Below, in pieces: positions 1 through 10,100 of a stretch of 62,500 nt of DNA (within the stretch, counting starts at the first letter, position 1; each line of letters starts with the position of its first letter). This DNA comes from Polytrichum commune. Its lineage: Eukaryota; Streptophyta; Polytrichopsida; Polytrichales; Polytrichaceae. Under the pieces are notes generated by a model. It was not told the origin of the DNA and made no database searches. It saw nothing but the letters and a program-made list of their open reading frames with translations. The position numbers and the translations under genes are program-made. The stretch lies in contig OX485804.1 in NCBI GenBank assembly GCA_950295325.1, positions 65,566,533-65,629,032 of the forward strand. Direction: 5' to 3'.

Positions 1-114
1 TACAATGCACATAAGACGTTAATGTTATTAAATATAACGCAACGTGTGGACAACACGTTTGAATATGAGGGAGGACTATGGCGAGTCACAGAGGAAGCGT
101 TTCATACAACTCTA

Positions 115-350
115 AAAGGGTAGCTCAAAATCAAGCGATACTAACTGAAGAAGGCATTGCAAGCAGATAAAGCAAGCCGAAACATATTCGGCAAGACCAT
201 TGGATAAATTTGTCTAGGTTAATATCGGAAGACCGCAAGTTGAAGGAGGCCGAGCGGTTAAAGACAAATCAAACACATGTAAAGAGGCCTTCGGTGGGTG
301 GATGTCAGCGAAGAAGACATCACAACCAACTTGGTGATATCTGAATTATG
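115..350 (+). pseudogene. decayed CACTA-associated coding segment
   Basis: One frame reads as protein interrupted by several stops; the stretch around 180-335 includes ARPLDKFV, VNIGRPQVEGGR and KEAFGGWMSAKK, with biased composition unlike the surrounding AT-rich DNA. I do not recognise a named domain. Its position before the other frames of the CACTA element suggests it is an eroded exon of the element's transposase-side gene. That is inference from context only. Confidence 0.35.
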
Positions 351-450
351 AAGTTTTCATGTGAATAGGTTTTTTTAGGTCTATTGTATCAATTTGTAGG
401 AGTTACTAATGCAAGGGTAGGAAAAAAATGTATGATCACAAAGTTTAGAG

Positions 451-993
451 TTGGAGAGGGCACCAACACGTGAGGAGATCGAAGCAGAGCTCCAATCGCG
501 GAGGGAGGAAGCAACACGGAGGGCAGACATGAACCACATGTCCTCCGGATCTCGAGGAGAAGCCAGGGTGGACCTCAGCTCTCCGTCAAGCCGCGTCTTA
601 AATGCGGGTGAAGACCGTGATATGCATAAACGAATGTTAGGGTTGGAGGAGAGTATGAAACTTATTATGACTGCTCTTAAAATTAGAGGAGTGGAGATCA
701 CAGAAACCGTGAAGGACAATACTACAGGGATGGAGAGCTTGGACACCGCGAATGAGGACATTGGAGCGATAAAGAACTTATCCACCGCGAATGAGAACAC
801 TGGAGGAGTTGAGAACACAAAGACCGCACAAGAGAAAATAAGAGGAGTGGACGACTCAAAAACCTTGGAAAAGATCATTGGAGCAGTGTCTGGAGATAGT
901 AACGTGAGAAACTCTTCTTTAGATAGTGCCCCCGCAGAGACTTTTACAGTAGTAATGTTTGACAATATAATCACTAGTAGTATTGATGTTTAG
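451..993 (+). CDS. CACTA-internal ORF with 13-residue imperfect repeats
   Basis: This 180-residue frame starts MERAPTREEIEAELQSRREE, a charged helix that could form a coiled coil. From about residue 90 it holds four imperfect 13-residue units: DTANEDIGAIKNL, STANENTGGVENT, KTAQEKIRGVDDS and KTLEKIIGAVSGD. No known domain is recognised. It lies inside the CACTA element, on the same strand as the terminus orientation predicts, so it is most likely an exon of the second (tnpA-like, DNA-binding) gene rather than a host gene. The reverse-strand frame over the same bases is judged a shadow. Confidence 0.4.
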   Translation: MERAPTREEIEAELQSRREEATRRADMNHMSSGSRGEARVDLSSPSSRVLNAGEDRDMHKRMLGLEESMKLIMTALKIRGVEITETVKDNTTGMESLDTANEDIGAIKNLSTANENTGGVENTKTAQEKIRGVDDSKTLEKIIGAVSGDSNVRNSSLDSAPAETFTVVMFDNIITSSIDV

Positions 994-1178
994 CAATGTA
1001 AAGAGTAGTCGTAGTCATGTTTAGAAATGTAAGGACTGGCAATATTCATTTTGGAGAGATAATGAATAGTAATAGTCATTTTGAAGAAGTAATGAATAGT
1101 TGTAGTTATTTTGGCCGAGCTAAATGCAGAATATGTCAAAAGTAATGATGAATTTTCCTTCATAGAGTTTGAGGTTGA

Positions 1179-1481
1179 TTGTATAAAATAACAATGAGTA
1201 ACGAAAATTTATGCGGAATGGGGAGAAAACGACAGTCGAACCTAAGAAGAAGAATGAGGGAGCAACAACAAAAGATAAGGATGATGAAAAAGAAGGCGAT
1301 ACAATATTTCAGCAAGAGGAGCATCGAAAAGGTCGAAAAGAGAGCTCGCATCTCGGAAGTGAATAAATTCCAAATTGCAATAGGAATTCAGATAAATCCA
1401 ACTAAAACCAGGGCAGCTGCAGGAAGCAGAAGAGGCCAAAAACGAAGATTGCGCAACACAAAGTTCCGAAAGGAAATATGA
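1179..1481 (+). CDS. small basic ORF in the CACTA element
   Basis: A 100-residue frame rich in Arg and Lys (for example RKRQSNLRRRMREQQQK near the start and GSRRGQKRRLR near the end). It could be a nuclear localisation or DNA-binding part of the element protein. No domain is recognised. It is listed because it sits between the two other element frames on the same strand; a separate gene is unlikely. Confidence 0.3.
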   Translation: MYKITMSNENLCGMGRKRQSNLRRRMREQQQKIRMMKKKAIQYFSKRSIEKVEKRARISEVNKFQIAIGIQINPTKTRAAAGSRRGQKRRLRNTKFRKEI

Positions 1482-1634
1482 GAAGCGAGAAACATGCCGA
1501 GGTAGTTGACGGACGTCGGAAACAAAAAGGGGGAGCCCCAAAAAATGTGAACATCTATACCGAATATTGACCATGTTTATTGTTTTCCGGTATTAACCAT
1601 GAACGTACATGTTGCATTCGTAAGTTTTTAATAC

Positions 1635-1964
1635 ATGTATTGTTTGCAAGTGCAGACAGTCATAGTGATCGGAGAAGCACCACTGCCCTCTACATTCTTG
1701 GTAGAGAATGTTGTGGAAATTATGGGTTATATGATAGGTGAGGAAGGTAAATTGGTTGCACACGGGAAGGTGATAAACGTGCATGGAGTTCCAATTTATG
1801 AAAGATGTGTGTCTGTGGAGGTACACAAAAGCGAAGACGACGAGTATGTTTTTTTTAGAAGTGTGAAAATGCATGACCCACCCATGCGGAAGATTGGGGA
1901 AGTTGTGGGGAACTTCATAGTGTGGCCTACTGAGTTTCTACGCCATGCATGTGTGCAGTTGTAG
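1635..1964 (+). CDS. CACTA-associated ORF resembling DUF8039
   Basis: The 109-residue frame contains GKVINVHGVPIYERCVSVEV followed about 30 residues later by EVVGNFIVWPTEFL. This order (a VHGVPL-type motif, a charged link, then AVGxFVxWP) is what I know from the DUF8039 domain found in plant transposon-associated proteins of the En/Spm type. The frame is preceded by a plausible 3' splice site (TTTGCAAGTGCAG around 1645-1654), so the listed ATG may not be the true start and this may be an internal or last exon. It lies 1.2 kb from the CACTA terminus, in the orientation expected of the element's second gene. Family assignment is from memory of the motif pattern. Confidence 0.5.
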   Translation: MYCLQVQTVIVIGEAPLPSTFLVENVVEIMGYMIGEEGKLVAHGKVINVHGVPIYERCVSVEVHKSEDDEYVFFRSVKMHDPPMRKIGEVVGNFIVWPTEFLRHACVQL

Positions 1965-3197
1965 TTAAGTATATGAAATATACGTTGGGTATAGAATGGA
2001 TAGTATCCAATAACAATCTGCAAAGAGGTGTGAAAATTTGCTTAGTGGATGAGACGTACATGTGTGATGTCTCCTACTGAATTCTGAGAAGGCATTGAAT
2101 ATGTTTTGTCATCTATTGTAGTAAATTTTATCTATATATCGATGAAACATATACATATTATGCAATCCAACAAGTGATGGCAATCAATATTAACAGTCGT
2201 GTTATGATATACCACGTTTGAATGCAATGTCTATATAAAATTATATCATGGAACTCAATATTTAGTACGCACGCGTTGTAATGAAGTAATCCTTATTGAT
2301 GACTACGCCTAGTTTCCTTATAGAAGAAAATTCTTTAACACTCATGAATGCAAAACACAATGTTGTTTGAAAATGTTACTATTCGTAGTTATGTGCGAAG
2401 ACCATATTCAATCATTAAAAATGAGCATATATATTCATGTGTTGTAGTTCACCATTGAAATATTTTGACTATGCTTAGTCAGATGTTGTTGAAATGAGTT
2501 CAATTATGATGTCTACGTTTCTCAATATGTTCGTGCGTAAAATGTTTGTTAACGATGACAATGTTTAGTCACCATGTATGGAGCAAAAGTGCAATCAATA
2601 TGAATGTAAAGTCCGATGATTTTGAAAATGATATTACTTATTGACAAACATAATGACTACATATGATGACCTAAATTCAAACAGTGACTACTGTACCAAA
2701 AATATTTACCAGCCTCTCGAAATGTAAAGCTTCAAATGAATCTATTTTTTGGAAGAAATCATGTATCATATGACTATTATTGGTTGCAGCATGACTAAAA
2801 GCAGTTGTTAATGAATAAATGCACTTCACAAATTAACAGTGCTAGAGAAGACCGTGTAGTCATCCAAACACAAAACATCATTAATTATAATCATGTAGTG
2901 ATCACTAATTCCAATCAAATGATATTACTACACATGACTATATATAGTCACACATGAATAACTAAATATAGTGAGAAACGACGAGGCTTTGAGGGGCGGT
3001 CCAAAATGAGGTCCCCAAAACCCCATAGGAACGCTCTATGGGGAACAAAATTGTCCGAGATGACCGTAGTCATTTTGTCTGGAGCGACTAGTCCGACATG
3101 ACCAGGTTGAGGACTAGAAATGGTGCTAGTCATCAGTGCATTTACTACCGGTTTTAGTCATAAACCCCAATCATTTTTTCGTGTTTTTCTTGTAGTG

Positions 3198-3980
3198 TAG
3201 TATGTCTGCCTTTTCATTTCCATTGATTTCTGTGTGTGCTCGTACCTTGTGAATGTATATCTTATATGGGGTCCAATATATTTGATGTATGATAGTTGCT
3301 ATAAGTGACTTGTCAGGATGGTGATGTTGGGATGTTGGATGTTGTATGTGGTTGTTGATTAGGTAGATGTTGTTAAGGCTGTCTGTGAATATATGTGTGT
3401 CTTTTTGGATTATTTGGATAGTTTTAATAGCGATGAATATGGCATTGAGCTCTGCTCTTAAGATGTTTTGATACCCGGGTAACCTTTCGGATATTTGGGT
3501 GTTGTTGTTGGGACTATATACCCCTGAGCCCGCGGTGTTACCCTCTATTTGGCCTTCGGGGTTTTTGAAGGGTGGGAAAAATGATCCATCTGTATATATG
3601 CATTATTGTGGGTGATATTTAAGAGGGTGTATGCGGGTATATGTGGGAGGTAAAGGTGGTGTTGTGGTGTTATTGGGAGGGGGGTGATGATTTTGGGGGC
3701 GTTTTTCCATGTATTGGAGAACTTAATGTTGTATTTTTTTGGGGGTAGGTTTGGTATGGTAGGTATCTATATTTGTGTTTGTTATTCGTTTTAGGGATTT
3801 ATTTAGGTCATGTGGGAGTTAGGGGTCTATTGTTGGGTTTGTTTGGTTGTGTATATATATGATGGATGTTAGTGACGGTTATGTGTATTGGTAATATTTT
3901 GGCCATTCTGGCGTGGGGTTATATTGTATGGTATGCGGTGGGATGGTTGTTATAATGTAAGGCATGTTATTATGTGGTGT
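3198..3980 (-). mobile_element. LINE fragment: unassigned domain plus RNase H
   Basis: Read on the minus strand, 3975 to 3800 encodes IPPHTIQYNPTPEWPKYYQ, and 3600 to 3200 encodes an RNase H fold: YTDGSFFPP, then RAELNAIFIAI, FTDSLNNIYL and GNEKADIL. These supply the acidic D-E-D-D residues of type I RNase H, and the frame is open over most of this stretch. The link between the two parts is only about 90 residues and contains no reverse transcriptase motif. Related copies lie at 19-24.8, 45.5-49.5, 54.3-55.1 and 61.6-62.1 kb. The 3' continuation is cut off by the CACTA element at 3197. Confidence 0.75.
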
Positions 3981-3984
3981 TGTC

Positions 3985-4400
3985 AAGTGTGGAGAGAGAT
4001 GAATCCCCAAATCATACGAAACAACTCAAGGATGTCCAAGATTTTACCTGTAGATTGGAGTGCAAAATTTGCCAAGGATGTTGAACATGAGAAATTGAGA
4101 ATGAAAGACGCATCAAATAAATTGGCAAGTCTCATTTTTTTTTGAATCTTGGAAGTAAGGAAATGCTTGTTGAAGAATATGTGCAATTGGCAAGAGAAGA
4201 AATTGTTGATGCAAAGTACAACATGTTGAGTTTGGTGGATTTGGCTTGGGATAGAGAAATCCATTTGGGTTAAGATTTGAATGACGAGCCAATGGAGGGC
4301 AATGAAGTTGATGACAAGCAAGCACCAATTTCAAGCTTCCTCAAGCCCATGAGTGTGCTCAAATACTATCAAATTTGCAATGGAACATCCTTCAAAAGTT
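3985..4400 (+). pseudogene. decayed protein-coding relic, charged/helical, with poly-T frameshift
   Basis: A frame beginning near 4031 reads MSKILPVDWSAKFAKDVEHE and continues to a run of nine T at 4135-4143, where the frame shifts; the next frame continues as SKEMLVEEYVQLAREEIVDA and onward to about 4395 with one stop. The composition (alternating charged and hydrophobic residues) suggests a helical or coiled-coil protein. I do not recognise the family. It may belong to a transposon-associated accessory protein, since all the neighbours are transposon relics. Confidence 0.3.
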
Positions 4401-4925
4401 TTTAGTTGTAGATGAACATGCAATCTTTTATGGATAAATTGAACAAGATGTCAATTTCCAACATCAACAAACATCATCAAGAGACAACATACTCTTACTT
4501 TTATACTGTGTGATATGATGAAGACTACATTCATGGAACTACATATAGTTTCTAACTCCATGTTGTGTGATGTTGTGAGCATATTTCTTCAATAAAAATG
4601 TTCTTTCATATTTATGTACCTTCATTGTGTATACAAAATGACATTTTGACTTGAAATAGGCCATTTTCTTGAAAAACCTCGATAGTACGACATTTCAGGC
4701 CAAAATGTCATATTATGCAAAATATGACATTCAAATAATACCACACTTTCTTGCATGACCAAACCTGTCGTATTGAAAAAAGGAGAACAATATACCAAGT
4801 ATGTTTCAATGATTGGTATGGGTTTCAAAGTTTGAAGCATATGTTGCCCCCTTTGTTTCTACATCACACCGGAACTCAATTTGTTTCACACCATGTCCAA
4901 CCACTCGGAGTCTCTCAATTCATTA
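4400..4925. other. intergenic, nothing recognised
   Basis: AT-rich. The only internal structure is a weak set of dispersed copies of the words TGACATTT, ACGACATTT and AAAATGTCATA between 4636 and 4735. No gene seen. Confidence 0.5.
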
Positions 4926-5175
4926 CAGTAACCTCCCGCTTAAGTACGCAACTTGAACATGCGCAGTTTGTGCGTACTTAGCTGGATTTAGGGTTTCCCA
5001 AATCGCGAGCAGTCGACCTCAAAGCCAAACGCAAAAAAACTTCAAAACTTACACCAAATGACGATTCACGACATGTTCAACTAAGAAATCTTGAACCCTA
5101 ATTTTTTTGCCAACAAATGCGTACTTAATCAGGATGCGTACTTAAACGGGTGCGTACTTAAGTGGGAGGTTACTG
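4926..5175. mobile_element. Tc1/mariner-type MITE (250 bp)
   Basis: Ends are inverted repeats of at least 24 bp: CAGTAACCTCCCGCTTAAGT at the left, and the reverse complement of the right end starts CAGTAACCTCCCACTTAAGT. The element is bounded by TA on both sides (4924-4925 and 5176-5177). A TA target duplication with a terminus starting CAGT is typical of the Tc1/mariner group. The word GCGTACTTA recurs inside both ends as a subterminal repeat. There is no coding capacity. Confidence 0.85.
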
Positions 5176-5326
5176 TACTCCTCTTTGCATGAATGAATTT
5201 AGGCGATCACCATCGCTATCTGTGGATAATAAACATGTCTCAGGTCCACCACCATCCTGCAAACGCACTTAAACTGCCGGAAGCCTCTACAGTCTAAATT
5301 CTTGATCAATTTCAGTTCCACCGTCC

Positions 5327-6050
5327 GTGTATATATTCTTATCACCTCTCATGGTAAGTACTCGTCGATCTTCCAAACTGCAGGTGTTGGAATTAGAAAC
5401 CAATGGTAGTCCTGAAGAAGAAGGTGATGGAGTTGAGGAACTCGATGAGGATATTGCTTTGTCACCTGTGCATTCACCTGGCACCTGGAAGACAGAGTTT
5501 GAAGAGCAAAGAGGATACGTCCTGGAGCTTTATGACCTGTGCCATGTTTCTATAATCCATAGAACACAATTCTACATATTTTTAATGCAAGCTCTGCTGA
5601 TGCGATCTACATGGAAGTGGAGTTGAGGCGCTTGACATGGCTTCAAGAGAATTTGAGCCTGTAGTCTCACTACGACCAAAATAATGTCAATACACTAGAG
5701 GAACACTTATTACATGCCAACCTTCTCTCAAATAGGTCGGTTCGTACCTTCAGACCCCTAGATACATATGACGATTTGTAACTATTAGATGTTTCATGTG
5801 TGAGACTCTCAATGATGAAAACTTTCACACAAGTTTTTGACAAGTATGGTGTATCTTATCCTGTGTAGCACCCGAACTCTGAGGTGGGAGAGGGGTCTTC
5901 TAGAAAAGCAGTTAAGGACATGGTTGTGTAATGAGGAACGAGAAAATTTGTACGGAAGATGGGGTGCACTTGTTGATGCAAAGGAATGGAAGCTACAATT
6001 AACACCGCGCACATGGCTAGGAATCAACAACTCCGCCTGGCGGAGGCGAT
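5327..6050 (+). pseudogene. kinesin-7 (NACK-type) C-terminal fragment, DUF3490 region, broken
   Basis: The frame from 5327 leads through an acidic linker into EFEEQRGYVLELYDLCHVSI and HRTQFY. It then shifts frame near 5580-5600 and continues as ADAIYMEVELRRLTWL. After about 190 non-coding bases that end in a plausible intron boundary (TGTGTAG before 5871), it resumes as ERGLLEKQLRTWL and EERENLYGRWGALVDAKEWK. This order matches the conserved C-terminal domain (DUF3490) of plant kinesin-7 proteins of the NACK/HINKEL type, which act in cytokinesis. The motor domain is absent, there is a frameshift, and the apparent intron is retained. It is therefore a genomic gene fragment, not a processed copy and not a working gene. 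Confidence 0.75.
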
Positions 6051-6369
6051 GATTCTCATCTAGGCTCTATGCGGACCCGCCCTCCCTCCACCGGCAAGGG
6101 TGGCAAAGAGGACCGTCCGCCCTAGTCCTGAAGCCACGGGTTCGTTGCCCTCCGCCGAGGGTAATTTTTTTAATTACTGGACGTCATTTGGTAACACTGG
6201 CAAGTATAATTCACTGCCAATTTTTTTACTTTGGTGCCCCACTCCAACAACTTCACTACTCCCAACACTCACTCCAACAACATGCTTAAGAGTAACTTGA
6301 ATACGAATTCTCAAATTCCCACTTTGTCCTTTCTCTCTCACACTCAGAGACACACATTGGGGGGGGGGT
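6051..6369. other. spacer, GC-rich then AT-rich, no gene
   Basis: 6053-6165 is unusually GC-rich (CCGCCCTCCCTCCACCGG type), followed by a low-complexity stretch with repeated CACTCCAACAAC near 6240-6285. There is a run of ten G at 6359-6368. No gene or clear terminal repeat was recognised. Confidence 0.4.
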
Positions 6370-7161
6370 TTGCACTTCACTCACAAGTTAGGATTTTTGG
6401 GGACTGTGGTAATTGCATCACCTCCAGTTTTGGGCCCTCTAGCTCTTTCAACCGATGGGCAAATTGTGGGTTTAGGATCACCACCTCTTCTAGCAAGGGA
6501 GTGGACTCATGTTGCTACTAACTACCTTCTAGAGTTGGCGAATGAGAGAATTGAGAATTCTGACACAACTGTTTTTAAGCATCAACATTGGGAGAGGATT
6601 CGATAGGAGGTTCTTAGAGATCATCCTAGTGAGGCAAAAAGAACTTGGACTCAAATTTGGGTCAAGTGGGATAAGATCAATCGATATTATTATAAGGAGA
6701 AAAAAATATACAGTGTCACGGGTGATAATGCAGGATCATAATGTATTTGGTTCAACATGATTGATGAGGTACAATCTAGCACAACTAATGTTGATGGGGT
6801 TCCTAGTGGTATGGACAATGGTGAATATGTGGGTGTAGAAGAACAACCTCCAACTCAACAAGAGTAAGCAATACAACAGGTAAAAGAGGGGGAACCACAG
6901 CCTCATAGAACCAAAGTTGTTAATTTGTCCAATATCAAAGGACAATATGTAAAGAGGAGAATGTTAGCTAGTGATATGGCAACTTCATTGGATCGTTTCT
7001 ACAAGTTCACTTATAGAATTGAGGAGTTGAAGTTGGAGGTTGTTATCAAATTGCATGAAGACAATAGAAAGTTGGAATTAGAGATGTTTAAATTCACACA
7101 AACATCACAAAAGAGGATGACAACCATTTTTGCAAATATATTCCAAAGCTTGACGAAGTAG
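6370..7161 (+). pseudogene. Myb/SANT-like (trihelix-type) DNA-binding protein, decayed
   Basis: One frame can be followed from about 6370 to the stop at 7159-7161. It reads through a Myb/SANT-like module: REWTHVATNYLLELANERIE, HQHWERIR, then RTWTQIWVKWDKINRYYYKE. This is followed by an acidic linker and a C-terminal helix-rich part (KGQYVKRRMLASDMATSLDR, then KLELEMFKFTQTSQKRMTTI). The tryptophan spacing and the K-W-x-K-I-N-R-Y-Y motif resemble Myb_DNA-bind_3 proteins, which occur as the second gene of PIF/Harbinger transposons and as host trihelix-like factors. Three in-frame stops (near 6604, 6736 and 6866) make it non-functional. A transposon origin is likely but no flanking terminal repeats were identified. 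Confidence 0.6.
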
Positions 7162-10100
7162 TTATGACAATGTAACAATTAGTTATCTTCAATTTTATTT
7201 TATTTGTCATTTTTGACGCTATATAGCAATATCAATTTGCCACACATTTCTATTTTATAAATTTTATGAATTCATTACTTGGTTTTTATAAGATTATATA
7301 ATACATACATATTCAATAAAAATTTGAACGTTGAATAAAAAAACTACATCTTATTATTGTTGAATTAATGGTAATATATGACATACATTCTATAATATAT
7401 AATAATAAAATATTAACCTTTAAGAAAAATTAAAAACCACATCATGATTGGTTTATCAAGAAACAATCAAATCATGTTTAACGACAATTTGTTGGAGTCT
7501 AGTGGACCAATTGGTTTATTCTAGATGATATGGTCATTACGATTTACTTCAGTTTGGGTTGCATGCCATTCAATTTGGTGAAGATCTTCCAAGTGTTACC
7601 AAATGAGGTTTTTCTAGTTTAATTTGTAAATTATCCACTAGTTCAAGAAGAGAGGGAGTTATTGTATATGAGCATACTTATCATTCATCCAACATAAAAA
7701 CCCTTGAAATAGTATGCAACATGGAGGTTATTTTTAAATTAATTTGATATTGGGATTTCATTTAAAGACCCCAAATTAGTGTACTCGAGATCATTCAAGA
7801 TGGATTGGCAAAAAACCTACAAGGGTCTATATTTGTATGAAGGATGGATGAAAAGTACGCTCCAATACAATAATTATGTATTTTCTTGATTTAGTTTGCA
7901 CTATAGATTGCTTGCTCTGTTTGTTATCCCTCTTGGGCCGGGAAAGAGGGAAATATTGCATATGAATGTACCTCTCATTCATCCAATATAAATCTTTAAA
8001 ATAATTTGCAACTTGGAGGTTACTGGGTTTAAGTTAGTTTATACTAGAAATTATTTTAAAGACCTTGTATTTGTCTGGTCCAAATCATTTGAAATTAATC
8101 TGCCACAAACTTATAGTGGATCAAGTTTATTTTAGATGGATAGAGGTATGATTGTATGCAATAATTTCCTTTCGTTTTCAGGCATGGTCCAAGAATGAAA
8201 TAGTATTATATGTTGACAAGATTGTCAGTTATGGACAAGGGTGACAAATATATGGAGAAAATTTTGGACAGTGGACTCCATCAACCGAAGAATGTTGTTT
8301 GGGACAAACTACTATACACTAAGTGGTTAAGTTGGTCCACTTCCTAGCCATGTCAAATAATTGTATTTCTTTCACTAACATTTTCCTGCACTGATTTCAT
8401 TGGGCAAGATAATAAAAAATTATACACTTGGGAGACGAGGTTTAATAATCTTCACTTAGATTAGGGACATGCTACACATTTTGAGGTTAACATAACATTA
8501 TTCTATGAGATTTGCATGTTTTTATTTTAAAATTTATGATGTATGGATGTTGGAATTAAGATATTTAAATGTTAGAATGTCATTTTCAATTTGAAGCTCA
8601 AATGTGCAAATAGGAGGAAACAAGTTTTACAATAATGCATTATTGATGAGATTGAAAAATTATAAATGAGATAAATATGTTCAAAAGTGTGATTTACCCT
8701 TAGAAACTTTGGGTGGAGGGCAAAATCTCTTTAGTATGGAAATCACATTAATCCCACCACATAGTATCACGAGCATGAAATGAGAGTAAAATAAATCTTT
8801 AGAATTGTAAGTGAAGTCATGCATAGAAAAGAATCACGTTTGTCTTGGTAGGTCGGGGACTTCCCACATGGCGGGCACACAAGGTTTTGCATGAAATAAA
8901 AAGAAATAGGCTTTGAAAATAATTGTTATTCTTTTTCTTTCTTTTTCCAATGTTTTGCTATCTTATAATACAACTATAACATAACAAACTAATATATAAT
9001 TTTCTTTCTATGTTATACTTGGTTGAAATTTGATATGATATACTATCCATAAGGATCTTTATTTATTGGTTACCAAGCCAACTATCCATATACATTTATA
9101 CTTGAAAATATAATGCATCCTTAATTTGGAACTTGTCAACATGTATACAATATGTCACAAATTCAAAACCAATACATATAAATCCACCATGAAACTATAA
9201 TAATCAAAAAATTAAATGATATTAGATCATCATTCTAGTGCTATATTCAGTATCAACTAGTTAGATATCACAAATATGATAAATAATTGTAATTGGTAAT
9301 TACAATTTTTCTACCTCATTGTTCCAGAGAGCAAATATCAATTCATACAAACCTCACAAAAATGCTCAACAAGGTCATCAAGATTCGAACCTAAACCATT
9401 TGTATGGGTTAAAGTCTCACTACATCCAACCATTGGAAATTGTATTTGACCAAAAAAATCCATCATACTATATTCTTAATAAAAAAAAAAAAATCGCACC
9501 ATTCATCCAAACATATGAATGTTGTTCTCGGGGCCATATTAAATCTTATGCTTAGTATATCATGTGCATCTCGCTATAACGTTTATGTAATATCTTATGC
9601 CTACATTAGTGGGATACATACCAAATTTTCTATGTGTTAGATTATTATTATATTAATTGAAGGAAAATTGTCTAATCATACACCACAACCTTTTGTTGTG
9701 ATATTAATTCACATTGATCTAAATATGTTTACATGTATATTTTTTGTACATAATACTATGGTTTATTATGTGTAGCTACTCATTGCTATAGTCTCTTTTA
9801 CTAAGAGTATCATTTTTTGTTAACTAAATTATGTTATGTTTTTTACTTCTATGTGATTTTTTGAATCAAATGAAACTTGCCAAAATTGTTAGTTCCCTCT
9901 AGTTGGATCATCACTAATGTTTATAGCCAATGTTCCTTCATAGTGTTGTTCACAATACTAGTACATTACATTCCCTTTATGGATTTGACTGTCTTTGTAA
10001 CATATAAGTGAAATTCATCATCTAAGATATAACATGTGCAGAAATTCAACTAAAATTATAGACCCTAATTCTTCTTCACCTCTTTTGTTAAATTGAAATA

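Larger units (their letters stand above)
1..3197 (+). mobile_element. CACTA (En/Spm) transposon, 3' portion, 5' end outside window
   Basis: The right terminus at 3184-3197 reads TTTTTCTTGTAGTG, the reverse complement of the canonical plant CACTA end CACTACAAGAAAA. The last 800 bases are packed with TGACTA/TAGTCA motifs in both orientations (for example near 2466, 2567, 2650, 2777, 2937-2950, 3066, 3128), as expected of CACTA subterminal repeats that bind the element's own protein. Three decayed or short open frames lie upstream on the same strand. A TAG triplet follows the terminus (3198-3200) and could be one half of a 3-bp target duplication; the other half is outside the window. The flanking DNA is a LINE fragment, so this element probably inserted into the LINE. 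Confidence 0.8.

Noticed and set aside
381-974. 197-residue minus-strand frame in the CACTA element
   Set aside because: It is the reverse shadow of the repeat-bearing plus-strand frame at 451-993, and its apparent Ser/Phe repeats mirror that repeat.
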